DNA of 64,000 bases, from positions 1 through 64,000 of the forward strand of contig CAZCZE010000024.1 in NCBI GenBank assembly GCA_964503125.1, given 5' to 3'. Below the pieces are notes generated by a model. The model had not been told where the DNA came from. It ran no database searches and worked only from the letters and a program-made list of their open reading frames with translations. Below, in pieces: positions 1 through 7,727 of this stretch. The translations under genes and the position numbers were made by a program. Numbering within the stretch: position 1 is the first letter of the stretch; the number at the start of each line of letters is the position of its first letter. Source of the stretch: FEN-1219 sp964503125 (lineage in GTDB: Bacteria > Pseudomonadota > Gammaproteobacteria > Steroidobacterales > Rariloculaceae).

Positions 1-142
1 CGTACGCCATGAACGTACCCCCATGCTTCGACGCCATCACCTTCGTCAACGCCGCCGTCAACGTCGTCTTCCCATGATCTACGTGCCCAATCGTCCCCAC
101 GTTCACGTGCGGCTTCTTACGCTGAAATTTTTCTTTGGACAT
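1..142 (-). CDS. tuf: Elongation factor Tu, N-terminal fragment (runs off the window)
   Basis: EF-Tu delivers aminoacyl-tRNA to the ribosome as a GTP complex. Only the first 47 codons are inside the window; the rest lies to the left. The translated start (MSKEKFQRKKPHVNVGTIG) is the classic bacterial EF-Tu N-terminus and contains the P-loop GHVDHGKTT. The ATG at 142 is preceded by GGAGACGGGA, a good ribosome binding site. Three tRNA genes lie directly upstream on the same strand, as in the tufB operon of gammaproteobacteria, so they are probably co-transcribed. Confidence 0.97.
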   Translation of the reverse strand, partial: MSKEKFQRKKPHVNVGTIGHVDHGKTTLTAALTKVMASKHGGTFMAY

Positions 143-260
143 TCCCGTCTCCTGACTCTGGCCTCGACTGGAGGTGCGGCCTAGGCCGTCACGCCGTTGA
201 TCCCTATATACTAATGTGTCACTTGTTCTGCACCACTTCGGTGCAGCGACGCTGAACCCG

Positions 261-336
<76 letters not shown>

Positions 337-400
337 GGGAAGCAAACCGGGAACAGATTTCTCCTGTTCGACCCCATCCTCATAAGCTCGCGTCCGAAAG

Positions 401-474
401 TGGAGCGGGTGAGCGGAATCGAACCGCCACCATCAGCTTGGAAGGCTGAGGTTCTACCGTTGAACTACACCCGC
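401..474 (-). tRNA. tRNA-Gly (anticodon TCC)
   Basis: A 74-nt cloverleaf with encoded CCA. The acceptor stem GCGGGTG pairs with CACCCGC, the anticodon stem TCAGC/GCTGA encloses the loop CTTCCAA, giving anticodon TCC, and the T arm contains GGTTCGATTCC. It is the middle tRNA of the Tyr-Gly-Thr-tuf series. Confidence 0.97.
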
Positions 475-499
475 CTGTTCTCGCCTACCCCACCCGGAT

Positions 500-585
500 T
501 GGTGGAGGGGGTAGGATTCGAACCTACGAAGGCGTAAGCCAGCAGATTTACAGTCTGCCCCCGTTGGCCGCTTGGGTACCCCTCC
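500..585 (-). tRNA. tRNA-Tyr (anticodon GTA)
   Basis: An 86-nt class II tRNA with a long variable arm and encoded CCA. The acceptor stem starts GGAGGGG, the anticodon stem GCAGA/TCTGC encloses CTGTAAA with anticodon GTA, and the T arm contains GGTTCGAATCC. It is the first gene of the tRNA-tuf cluster. Confidence 0.97.
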
Positions 586-611
586 GCGGACATAAGCCGG
601 CTATTGTCTTT

Positions 612-800
612 TCACAGCTCGGCAGTGTCAATCAGCTGGCGGGAGAATTTGCCCACGGCGGCGCGTCGCGACGCCTCTCCATGCAGCAACATCACGAGAT
701 CGGCCTCGCTTTCCGTCAGCCCGAAGCAGGATATCAGCCTCGCCGACTCCTCGCCCCGCTCAGCACCCAGGATCGCCTGCTCGTAGGACTGCGTCTCCAT
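612..800 (-). CDS. Small uncharacterised protein (62 aa)
   Basis: A 62-residue ORF with GC-ending codons typical of the window. The product (METQSYEQAILGAERG...) is hydrophilic, with a central helical stretch GLTESEADLVMLL and no signal peptide or membrane segment. No family was recognised. The start is uncertain because no good ribosome binding site precedes the ATG at 800 and the frame stays open upstream. It ends shortly before the tRNA-Tyr gene on the same strand. Confidence 0.45.
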   Translation of the reverse strand: METQSYEQAILGAERGEESARLISCFGLTESEADLVMLLHGEASRRAAVGKFSRQLIDTAEL

Positions 801-953
801 GGCGAGCTCGCAGCATCGAGGCCGCTTGCCGGCAACGCCGCTGCACAATGCTCGCGACCGCTTCGACGTCGGTCCTGCAACCGGCGGCCGAGTAGACTGG
901 GCCCGGCGGCACCGGGGAGGACCTCTTGGCCGTGCAGCCGGGAGGTGTCGAGC

Positions 954-1559
954 ATGCAGTCCGAGCGTCTCTGGCCCGTCGCGACCTTCAATGCCCTGTA
1001 CCTCGCGGCCGCGGCCGCCGGCGCTGTCGCGTTCGGCAACCGCGAGTTCCTGTTCTACATCGTCGTCATGATCGTGCTGATCGGTGTCGTTTGGCTCGTG
1101 CACCGCAGCATCGCGCTCACGAGCGCAACGCTCTGGGCGTTGAGCCTATGGGGCCTGCTGCACATGGCCGGCGGTCTCGTCACGGTGCCGGAATCTTGGC
1201 CCATCAGCGGCGACATTCGCGTGCTCTACTCGCTCTGGCTGATTCCCGAACGGCTCAAGTATGACCAGGTCGTGCACGCCTACGGCTTCGGGGTCACGAC
1301 TTGGGTCTGCTGGCAAGGAATCCGCGCAGCGATCCGGCAGCGCGGCGGCGACGCCGTGCCGACGCCGGGTCTCATGGTGCTCGCGGCGACCGCCGGCATG
1401 GGGCTCGGTGCGCTCAACGAGGTGGTCGAGTTCGCGGCCACGCTGCTCGTGCCGGAGACCAACGTCGGCGGCTATCTCAACACCGGCTGGGATCTGGTCG
1501 CCAACACGGCCGGCGCCACGGCGGCAGCGGCCGTCATCGGGTGGCGCGGTGCGCGCTAG
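954..1559 (+). CDS. YjdF/DUF2238-like integral membrane protein
   Basis: A 201-residue membrane protein of unknown molecular function. About six hydrophobic segments are visible, for example FLFYIVVMIVLIGVVWLV near residues 33-50 and LMVLAATAGMGLGALNE in the C-terminal half. Polar residues within the membrane part (KYDQVVHAYGFG, NEVVEF, GWDLVANTAGA) match the conserved Asp/His/Glu pattern I associate with the YjdF (DUF2238) family. The ATG at 954 was chosen over upstream starts because GGAGG lies nine bases before it and the preceding residues look like a shadow frame. It stands alone, with convergent DUF1428 downstream. Confidence 0.75.
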   Translation: MQSERLWPVATFNALYLAAAAAGAVAFGNREFLFYIVVMIVLIGVVWLVHRSIALTSATLWALSLWGLLHMAGGLVTVPESWPISGDIRVLYSLWLIPERLKYDQVVHAYGFGVTTWVCWQGIRAAIRQRGGDAVPTPGLMVLAATAGMGLGALNEVVEFAATLLVPETNVGGYLNTGWDLVANTAGATAAAAVIGWRGAR

Positions 1560-1567
1560 CGCCGTCT

Positions 1568-1933
1568 TTACGACTCGCGTTCGAACAAAGTCGTGAAGCC
1601 GCCGTAGATCATGCGCTTGCCGTCGAATGGCACCGCCTTCGGATCCATCATGGCCGCGAGACGTGGGTCTTTCATCACCTGCGCGTTGACACGGTCGCGA
1701 TGCGCGCGCGACTTGAACACGACCCACGAGAAAATCACGGTCTCGTTTGGCTTCAGCTTAACGCTGCGTGGGAAAGACGTGCGCTTCCCCACTTTCACGT
1801 CTTCGGCGACGCATTCACGAAGATCCAGCGCGCCGTACTCCCGCCAGATCTTGCCCATCTTCTTTGCGGCGCGACGATAGGCCGGGAGATTCTTCTTGGG
1901 GACGGGCACGATGTATCCATCTACGTAGTGCAT
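1568..1933 (-). CDS. DUF1428 (YbaA-like) protein
   Basis: A 121-residue cytoplasmic protein with the DUF1428 hallmarks: N-terminal MHYVDGYIVPVPKKNL, central WREYGALDLRECVAED and FSWVVFKSRAHRD, and C-terminal PKAVPFDGKRMIYGGF. The fold is ferredoxin-like (dimeric alpha/beta barrel), and the function of the family is unknown. GGAGAG precedes the ATG with good spacing. The gene is complete and monocistronic by appearance. Confidence 0.9.
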   Translation of the reverse strand: MHYVDGYIVPVPKKNLPAYRRAAKKMGKIWREYGALDLRECVAEDVKVGKRTSFPRSVKLKPNETVIFSWVVFKSRAHRDRVNAQVMKDPRLAAMMDPKAVPFDGKRMIYGGFTTLFERES

Positions 1934-2056
1934 GCGAACTCTCCATCTGCACTCGAGAGCTGCTGATCGTTTGCGAGATTGGCCAACGCTCAGAGCCGGC
2001 GTTCGGTTGAGCGCTCAACGTCCGGCACATGGCGTGCCATTTGGCGCAAGCAGCAG

Positions 2057-2500
2057 TCAATCTGGCGGGCCAAGAGTGGGACGCGAAGGCTGCGAGATTT
2101 GCGCAAGCGCTTCGCCAGCCGGCCGAGCCGCGGAATGCTCGACGGCAAGATCGCCGAGCGCCACGATACCTACGAGCCGCTTGTTCCGATCCAGAACCGG
2201 CAAACGCCGCACCTGGTGCTCGCTCATGAGCACGACGGCCTCTTCGACGGAGTCGTCTTCGTAGGCCCAGGTGACGCCTTGGGACATCACGTCACGAACT
2301 CTAGTGCCGGTGTCCTTGTGCTCGGCGACGCCCCGAATCGCAATGTCGCGATCCGAAATCGTACCGATCATGCGGTCGTTCTCTCCGACCGGCATCATTC
2401 CGAAACCTCCATCGCGCATCCTTTTTGCGGCGTCCTCGATCGTCATGTCGGGATCGATGACCTGCACGTTGCGGCTCATCAGGTCCTTAAGCTGTTGCAT
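2057..2500 (-). CDS. CBS-domain protein (two tandem CBS motifs)
   Basis: A 147-residue stand-alone CBS-pair protein, a fold that usually binds adenine nucleotides and senses energy state. CBS1 covers roughly residues 1-65 (VKDLMSRN-like start, then GMMPVGENDRMIGTISDRDI). CBS2 covers roughly 70-130 (VRDVMSQGVTWAYEDD, then RRLPVLDRNKRLVGIVALGDL). The last 20 residues are a low-complexity tail. AGGAGA precedes the ATG. It is the last of three closely spaced genes on this strand (2943 to 2057), which probably form an operon. Confidence 0.92.
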   Translation of the reverse strand: MQQLKDLMSRNVQVIDPDMTIEDAAKRMRDGGFGMMPVGENDRMIGTISDRDIAIRGVAEHKDTGTRVRDVMSQGVTWAYEDDSVEEAVVLMSEHQVRRLPVLDRNKRLVGIVALGDLAVEHSAARPAGEALAQISQPSRPTLGPPD

Positions 2501-2523
2501 ATCGAGTCTCCTTGTTCATCGAA

Positions 2524-2757
2524 TCAAGCGCGGTCGCGCAGTTCTTTCACGCCGGCTTTCTCGGCGCAGTGATCGCAACAGAACATCCGGCCGTTCTTCT
2601 CCAGGCCATGGCCGATGATGCGCGCGCCGCAAACCTCGCAGGTGGGCGCAAGCGTTTGGATCGCGCACTCGAAGCTGTCGAACGTATGGGTGTCGCCGTT
2701 TGCCACGACTTGAAAGGATTTGTCGTAGTCGTTGCCGCACGCGTCGCATTTCGCCAT
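2524..2757 (-). CDS. Small Cys-rich, metallothionein-like zinc-binding protein
   Basis: A 77-residue protein with Cys pairs in CDACGNDYDKSF, a lone FECAI, CEVCGARIIGHG and a terminal FCCDHCAEKAG. The GRMFCCDHCA end resembles the CCEACA core of prokaryotic metallothioneins, and related proteins are often annotated that way. Metal binding is inferred from the Cys/His pattern. AGGAGCG lies before the ATG. Only 12 bases separate it from the upstream 57-residue membrane gene and 23 from the CBS gene downstream, so co-transcription is likely. Confidence 0.75.
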   Translation of the reverse strand: MAKCDACGNDYDKSFQVVANGDTHTFDSFECAIQTLAPTCEVCGARIIGHGLEKNGRMFCCDHCAEKAGVKELRDRA

Positions 2758-2769
2758 GGGGGAACGCTC

Positions 2770-2943
2770 CTAGGACGCTGTGTCCTTTTGCCGAGTCGCC
2801 GTCACCCCATGGACGATTGCCACGCCGATCAGACAGATAACACCCACGCCAATCCACTCCAGAGGCACGTTGAGTAGGTTGGCAGCAACCGCCGCGCCCG
2901 CGATGAATATGATGTATCCAACGATGTATATCCCAAACGACAC
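2770..2943 (-). CDS. 57-aa two-helix membrane protein (GTG start)
   Basis: A short gene starting with GTG at 2943, preceded by AGGTGACCCT at good spacing. The product has two hydrophobic helices, about residues 5-24 (IYIVGYIIFIAGAAVAANLL) and 30-47 (WIGVGVICLIGVAIVHG), joined by a short turn, and ends in a charged tail RQKDTAS. Function is unknown. It heads the apparent operon with the Cys-rich and CBS proteins. Confidence 0.7.
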   Translation of the reverse strand: MSFGIYIVGYIIFIAGAAVAANLLNVPLEWIGVGVICLIGVAIVHGVTATRQKDTAS

Positions 2944-3111
2944 AGGGTCACCTGAAAGAAGGCAGATGACTACATGATGCTCGCGCTCGGTCCGCTAGAT
3001 CTGTGCGGAAGGACACGCAGCGGCGCGAGCTCCGCCCTCACCACGATCAGGGCCGGCTAGCGCGCGTTCAACCCGCCGTTCGCGGCAGTAGCCTGCGCAA
3101 TGCCATGGTAA

Positions 3112-4443
3112 TCACCGCTTCGACGCGGCCGGCGTCACGCGCCAGATGACATTGCCGACATCGTCCGCGACGAGCAGGGCACCTGCCCGGTCCACCGCGA
3201 CGCCGACGGGACGACCAAGAGCATCGCCATTCGCGTCGACAAATCCGGTCAGAACATCCTGTGGGGTTCCCATGGGTCGTCCGTTGGCAAACGATACGAA
3301 GATGACTTTGTAGCCGCTCCGTGGCTTCCGATTCCATGAGCCGTGCTGGCCGATGAACACCCCGCCGGCATAGTCCGGCGGCAATAGACTTCCTTGATAG
3401 AACGCCAACCCCAGCGACGCGGTATGCGCGCCGAGCGCATAGTCGGGCGCGACGGCGCGTGCGACCAGATCGGGGCGCGGCGGCTTCACTCGCGCATCGA
3501 CGTGCTGGCCGTAGTAACTGTAGGGCCACCCGTAGAAGGCGCCGTCCTGCACTGCCGTCATGAAGTCGGGAACCAGGTCGCCGCCGAGCTCATCGCGTTC
3601 GTTGACTGCGGTCCACAGCGCGCCGGTTTGTGGCTCCCAATCCAACCCGTTCGGATTACGCAACCCGGAGGCGAACAGCCGCGAAGCGCCGGTCGCCGGA
3701 TTGATCTCCAAGATGCCAGCACGATCGACCTCGTTCTCCAAGCCGTGTTCGCCCACATTGCTGTTCGACCCAACCGTCACGTAGAGACGCGACCCATCCC
3801 TGCTGGCAATGATGTTCTTGGTCCAGTGATGGTTGATCGTGCCCGCCGGTAGATCGACAACTTTTACACCTGGCACCGTGATGCGCGTATCGCCCTCCTC
3901 GTAGGGAAAGCGCAGGACCGCATCGGTGTTGGCTACGAAAAAGTCGTTGCCGACGAGGGTCATGCCGAACGGTGAATTGAGCGCGGTCAGAAACTCGGTT
4001 CGAGTCTCCGCGATGCCGTCGCCGTTGCTGTCGCGCAGCAGCGTGACGCGGTTGGCGCTCGGCACACCCCCGCCGGCACGCTTCCTGAGCATCTTCACCA
4101 GGCGCCCCTTGATGCCAGTCGTGTCGTCCGGCCGAGGCGGGCCATTGCTTTCGGCAACGAGCACATCGCCGTTCGGAAGCACGTATAGCCAGCGCGGATG
4201 ATCGAGCCCGCTCGCATAGGCCGACACCGCAAGCCCCGCTGCAGCCACCGGCATCGCCCCGGATGGCCAGCCCTTTGCCGGAGCGATCTGCACCGTCGGA
4301 ATGAGCGTCTGGTCCGGCGGGGGCAACACCGGTTCGGGGCCGAATCCGGCGCTCTCCGGCAACGTAGCCTCGTGGCCACAACCGGCGAGACCGAGCAGCA
4401 AAAACTCGGCGACTACAAAGTGGAAGCACGCTCTCGCACGCAT
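3112..4443 (-). CDS. PQQ-type sorbosone/glucose dehydrogenase family lipoprotein
   Basis: A 443-residue protein of the soluble glucose dehydrogenase/L-sorbosone dehydrogenase beta-propeller family, periplasmic quinoproteins that oxidise sugars. The N-terminus has a signal peptide ending in the lipobox LAGC, so it should be lipid-anchored. Family features are LDHPRWLYVLPNGDVLVAES, TEFLTALNSPFGMTLVGN, GTINHHWTKNI, ASGLRNPNGLDWEP and GVFIGQHGSWNRKP. The HHW and the ASGLRNP region are the usual catalytic and PQQ-contact areas. No dedicated PQQ synthesis genes are nearby. The CHRD-domain gene starts about 470 bases upstream on the same strand. Confidence 0.88.
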   Translation of the reverse strand: MRARACFHFVVAEFLLLGLAGCGHEATLPESAGFGPEPVLPPPDQTLIPTVQIAPAKGWPSGAMPVAAAGLAVSAYASGLDHPRWLYVLPNGDVLVAESNGPPRPDDTTGIKGRLVKMLRKRAGGGVPSANRVTLLRDSNGDGIAETRTEFLTALNSPFGMTLVGNDFFVANTDAVLRFPYEEGDTRITVPGVKVVDLPAGTINHHWTKNIIASRDGSRLYVTVGSNSNVGEHGLENEVDRAGILEINPATGASRLFASGLRNPNGLDWEPQTGALWTAVNERDELGGDLVPDFMTAVQDGAFYGWPYSYYGQHVDARVKPPRPDLVARAVAPDYALGAHTASLGLAFYQGSLLPPDYAGGVFIGQHGSWNRKPRSGYKVIFVSFANGRPMGTPQDVLTGFVDANGDALGRPVGVAVDRAGALLVADDVGNVIWRVTPAASKR

Positions 4444-4469
4444 GTCGCGCTAGGGAATGAACGTCTGTG

Positions 4470-4913
4470 TTAGGGCTTAAGCTGTCCGCGAAGCTCTCCA
4501 TCCGCATGCGCCGCGCTATGAATGTTGACGTACAGATTCCCGGCCTTGAAGCTTGCGAACTGCGCGTCCGTAAGCTTGGCGTTCGCAGGAACCGTATACG
4601 TATCGCCATTTTTTTCGAGCAGGATGACCACTGGCCCAGTCTTGCCGGCCGCCGCCTCGTGGACATGCCCTAACGTCCCGACCATGCCCTTGGTTGTCAC
4701 GCTGCCGCGGACCGACTTGTCGGCGCCGACGGTGATCGTGGCAGTGCCAGTGGCGGCACTCTTGACCGCCGGCACTTCCTGGTCGCCCGCCAGCGTCACC
4801 GTGACGTCGGCTGCCGCGGCGATGCTCGAGTACGAGCCGAATGCAGCGAATGCAAGTACCAGGGCTGCGCCGTGCAGCAACCAAGACGGTCTCTTTGGTG
4901 TGGTGATGTTCAT
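4470..4913 (-). CDS. Secreted CHRD-domain protein
   Basis: A 147-residue exported protein. A signal peptide (LLHGAALVLAFAAFGSY to AAAADV) is followed by one CHRD domain: VTLAGDQEVPAV at its start, GHVHEAAAGKTGPVVILL in the middle and YVNIHSAAHADGELRGQL at the end. CHRD domains occur in chordin and many bacterial secreted proteins with no known biochemical role. The ATG at 4913 was chosen because GAGGA precedes it and the signal peptide begins directly after; upstream in-frame codons look non-coding. Confidence 0.88.
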   Translation of the reverse strand: MNITTPKRPSWLLHGAALVLAFAAFGSYSSIAAAADVTVTLAGDQEVPAVKSAATGTATITVGADKSVRGSVTTKGMVGTLGHVHEAAAGKTGPVVILLEKNGDTYTVPANAKLTDAQFASFKAGNLYVNIHSAAHADGELRGQLKP

Positions 4914-5113
4914 CGACAAATCCTCATGCAGTGGTAAGTGGTCGACGCAGGAGCGCCGGTGTGACGGCGACAGGAAAGGCGGAGGCTCCGCCCTCTTCTT
5001 CGGTCGTTCCGTGCGGTAGCGCACCTGGCGACGAATACTTTGTGTGTCCCGTCGGTGCGCCGGCGTCAAAGAAATCAACGGTCGCGACTCGCCGTGACTT
5101 TGATCGAGTGCCG

Positions 5114-5725
5114 TCAAGCTGCGGATTTCAACGCTGGCTGGGAGGCGGCGGTCGGGACACTGCGCTCGACCGGGACCTCGTACATTTTCACATCAACGGC
5201 GCAATGCCGGATCAGTATGTTCATGGCTTGTTGCTCTCTGTCGCTATCGGCCATCCGTACAAACAGCAACATGTGACCTTCGTCCACTTGGTGCTGCAGA
5301 TACTCAGCGTCGCTCTGATGAATGATGGTCGCGACGACTGCCCCGACGACTCCCACTCCAACGATACCGCCGACGGCGGCGAGCAACGCGCCGCCAAACA
5401 CTGCTGCAGAAGCGACCACGGCACCCATGACGCCGGATGTACCAACGAAAAACAGGCTGCCCCCTAAGGTCCTTGCCGTCTCTCGACTGGATTCCTTGCC
5501 GATAAACGCGATGGCCGGCGCCTGTGGCGAGTCAGCACTCTCGTTGGTGCGGGTATAAAGGTCGCCCAGCGAGCGCGCGACAACCTGTTCGCTGGCCAGA
5601 AGCCCCAACTCTTCGGGTTCGAAGCCCGAGGCCAGAAGGTCCTTGAGCGCGTCTTTCAGGTGTTGCCCATCGAAAAATATGCCAACGGCTTCGCGGATCG
5701 GCGGTTCATTCTCGTTGGTTGTCAT
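5114..5725 (-). CDS. General-stress-type protein with glycine-rich hydrophobic core
   Basis: A 203-residue protein. The first 60 residues (EAVGIFFDGQHLKDALKDLLASGFEPEELGLLAS) resemble the YflT/GSP17M-type fold seen in general stress proteins. Residues about 85-135 form a Gly/Ala/Val-rich hydrophobic stretch able to insert in a membrane as a hairpin. The C-terminal part (DEGHMLLFVRMADSDREQQAMNIL) looks like a second ferredoxin-like strand set. Family assignment is tentative and the function is unknown. A 6-bp inverted repeat (CCTATA/TATAGG, 5745-5763) lies just upstream and could be an operator. Confidence 0.65.
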   Translation of the reverse strand: MTTNENEPPIREAVGIFFDGQHLKDALKDLLASGFEPEELGLLASEQVVARSLGDLYTRTNESADSPQAPAIAFIGKESSRETARTLGGSLFFVGTSGVMGAVVASAAVFGGALLAAVGGIVGVGVVGAVVATIIHQSDAEYLQHQVDEGHMLLFVRMADSDREQQAMNILIRHCAVDVKMYEVPVERSVPTAASQPALKSAA

Positions 5726-6182
5726 GAGCTTCCCTTCTTATCAGCCTATAGACCTTGTATAGGACGGGAAGCAGACACACTGTGCGGCTGCGCACTCTGA
5801 GGGACGTCTTCGGGCTAGCCGCGGGCCGCAACTCAAGACGCGCCCGCTGCCGCCCGGAGCGTGGCGAGCCGGCGCGAGAGCGAAACAGTGATCGCACGTA
5901 TCGTCAACACACGGCCAGACCGCAGCGGGCGATTCACTTGGCGACAAAGAGTGTTGGCCGAAGCCAATCTGCGGCGCGTGTCCGAGTCGAATCATCGATG
6001 CGGGGGCCCTCTCTCCGACGGGCGGCGCAGGGCGGACGGCCATTTAAGTTAGCGGCCGCACAGACCGACCGCGGTGAGGTAAAGATGCTGCGGGAGTGCG
6101 TACCTCTTGATTGGTCGCCACGGCTTTGGCGTTGGCGGCCCTGCGGCGTTGTGCCAACCCCCCAACATTGGAGATCCTCATC
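5726..6182. other. Intergenic stretch without a supported gene
   Basis: This 457-base region separates a leftward stress-type gene from the rightward truncated hemoglobin gene and should hold both promoters. Open frames on both strands are rich in Arg, Pro and Ser with no recognisable domain and look like GC-driven shadows. The only specific structure noted is the small inverted repeat at 5745-5763. Confidence 0.5.
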
Positions 6183-6644
6183 ATGACTGAGAAGAACTTG
6201 TACGAGCGCCTTGGCGGCGTCTTCGCCATCGCTGGCGTGGTAAATCACTTCAGCGACGCGGTGGTGCAGAACCCGATCGTGGGGAAGAACTCAAAGAATC
6301 CAGCCTTGAGACAGTGGCACACGAAAAACCTGGAGAGATTACCCGGCCTCAAGTTCATGCGAACTCTGTGGGTGTGCGCCGCCGCAGGCGGGCCATTCCC
6401 TTACACACCCACGCGAGCGGGCAAAACCAAGCTCGGTCTCGAGGAAGCGCATCGCGACCTCAGCATTTCGCCAGACGAATTCGACGAGGTCGCGGCCGAG
6501 CTTGGGCGTACCCTCGATTTCGCGAAAGTGCCTAGGCGCGAGAAGGAAGAAGTTCTCGCCGCCTTCGCAGCACACAAGAACGAGGTAACGACGGGCTACA
6601 TGGCTACGGTCGGGGCAAAGGCGATTGATGCCCGCGTAGCCTAG
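6183..6644 (+). CDS. Truncated hemoglobin (group I-like)
   Basis: A 153-residue globin of the 2-on-2 family, which binds O2/NO through heme. It starts with the YERLGG motif, followed by helix B (VVNHFSDAVVQNPIVG), the LPGLKFMRTLWV region (family E helix) and the helix F segment LGLEEAHRDLSIS. The His in EAHRDL is the expected proximal heme ligand. It is longer than the minimal fold because of a C-terminal helix. The ATG at 6183 follows GGAGATCC and begins directly at the family N-terminus, so the longer upstream reading was rejected. Confidence 0.9.
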   Translation: MTEKNLYERLGGVFAIAGVVNHFSDAVVQNPIVGKNSKNPALRQWHTKNLERLPGLKFMRTLWVCAAAGGPFPYTPTRAGKTKLGLEEAHRDLSISPDEFDEVAAELGRTLDFAKVPRREKEEVLAAFAAHKNEVTTGYMATVGAKAIDARVA

Positions 6645-6810
6645 TAAAGAAGGCAGGAGGCGAATCCCTGCGATCCGCTCGTTGATCGCGCGGAACTGGG
6701 GGAAACGGAGGGTGCGGTGCGCATGCATGCTTCCCGGGCGTTTTTGTTGGTGACGCTCATCTCAGGGATTGCCGGAGGTTGCACGAAAAACGGACGCGCT
6801 GCGCCAGTTG

Positions 6811-7017
6811 CTACGCGTTCTCGCGCTCGGCGTCGCCGACGATCTTGTCGAGCGATTTAGCGCCGCGATGCGAGTCGCGCCAGCGCTCGGCCCCGAGCCG
6901 ATACTGCTCCACGGTTTCGTCGAGCTCTTCCTTGCGCGCGGCCACCACGGTGCTGAGCTTGGCGAGGAACGCGCGCGCGTTCTGCCAGCGCATGGCATCG
7001 GTCGAGGCTCGAAACAC
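6811..7017 (-). pseudogene. fliJ-like coiled-coil fragment (probable remnant)
   Basis: A 68-residue reading frame (GTG at 7017) with good codon bias. The order RWQNARAFLAKL, then VVAARKEELDE, then AERWRDSHRGAKSLDKIV, follows the middle and C-terminal pattern of flagellar export chaperone FliJ (RW..Y..FL..L....H...L....W......L.KL). FliJ is normally about 145 residues, so the N-terminal half and the tail are missing. A different frame upstream reads as Ala-rich helix (KAALRVAQARELAA), which suggests a frameshift near 7020. No other flagellar gene is in the window. Similarity was judged by eye. Confidence 0.4.
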
Positions 7018-7037
7018 GGCGCCGCGAGCTCGCGAGC

Positions 7038-7211
7038 TTGAGCGACTCGCAGGGCGGCCTTGAGTGGCAGCGACTGCGCGACCTCATCGCCGAGTGCAAC
7101 ATCGAGATCACGTTGCTCGGCGGTAACGGCCGGCGCGTCAAGATGGGCATCGCCGCCCCACCCGAGCTCCTCTGCACCCTGCGCGTCGAGAGGGGCCAGG
7201 CGGCCGCTTAG
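7038..7211 (+). pseudogene. CsrA-like segment lacking the normal N-terminus
   Basis: A frame ending at 7211 whose last part reads IEITLLGGNGRRVKMGIAAP, followed by PELLCTLRVE. This follows the CsrA core (hydrophobic strand, LG..G..VR(I/M)GI.AP....V.R.E). The usual CsrA start (MLVLTRR.GE...IGD) is absent and is replaced by a helical sequence, LEWQRLRDLIAEC. A TTG at 7038 could start a 57-residue protein, but no clear ribosome binding site is seen. It may be a decayed csrA or a divergent small RNA-binding protein. Confidence 0.4.
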
Positions 7212-7386
7212 CCGCGTAGCGCGTCAATACAAAGGGTGTCTCGGCGCTGCGGCCGCGGCGCTCTCCAGGCAACATAATGACGACGACCGCGCAGGGCCTC
7301 GCCGTGGGCCCCGCGAGGGCTTGATTTCGCCCACCGCGTGGCAGCATCCTGATGCCCTTCTGGCCTACAACAATAAGGATCGGGGG

Positions 7387-7674
7387 ATGGAAAGGCGTCT
7401 TCTAGAGAGGAACAAGGTCGCGACCACCGTGTACCTCTCGGTGCCGGGTGGCAGGTATCACCGTTGCCGTGCGAAGAATCTTTCCGCCATGGGTGTGTTC
7501 CTCGAGATCAAGGCGCTCGGCCTGCCCGCAGGCACGGTCGTCAATCTCGTGTTCGCCGTAAACCTCGGGGAAACGATTCGTCTGCATCGCCGTAAGGCCG
7601 TGCTCGCGCACGTCTCCGAGCGCGGCGCCGGTCTCATGATGCAGGGCCGCACGCAGCTTCGCCCGAGCGCCTAG
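7387..7674 (+). CDS. PilZ-domain protein
   Basis: A 95-residue PilZ-fold protein. It opens with MERRLLERNKVATTVYLSV and continues CRAKNLSAMGVFLEI, matching the PilZ pattern in which an RxxxR-type stretch precedes a D/NxSxxG-type motif that binds cyclic-di-GMP. Here the motifs are R...RNKV and NLSAMG, so c-di-GMP binding is plausible. The ATG at 7387 follows AAGGATCGGGGG. The longer upstream frame is low-complexity and was rejected. It converges with gloB. Confidence 0.82.
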   Translation: MERRLLERNKVATTVYLSVPGGRYHRCRAKNLSAMGVFLEIKALGLPAGTVVNLVFAVNLGETIRLHRRKAVLAHVSERGAGLMMQGRTQLRPSA

Positions 7675-7727
7675 CCGCACTGTACCCAGCCCGAACTTCT
7701 CACCGCGCACGCACGCGCTGCCCCTCG

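Noticed and set aside
5755..6186. 143-residue open frame upstream of the hemoglobin gene
   Set aside because: It is Arg/Ser/Pro-rich with no ribosome binding site or domain, and overlaps the expected promoter region.
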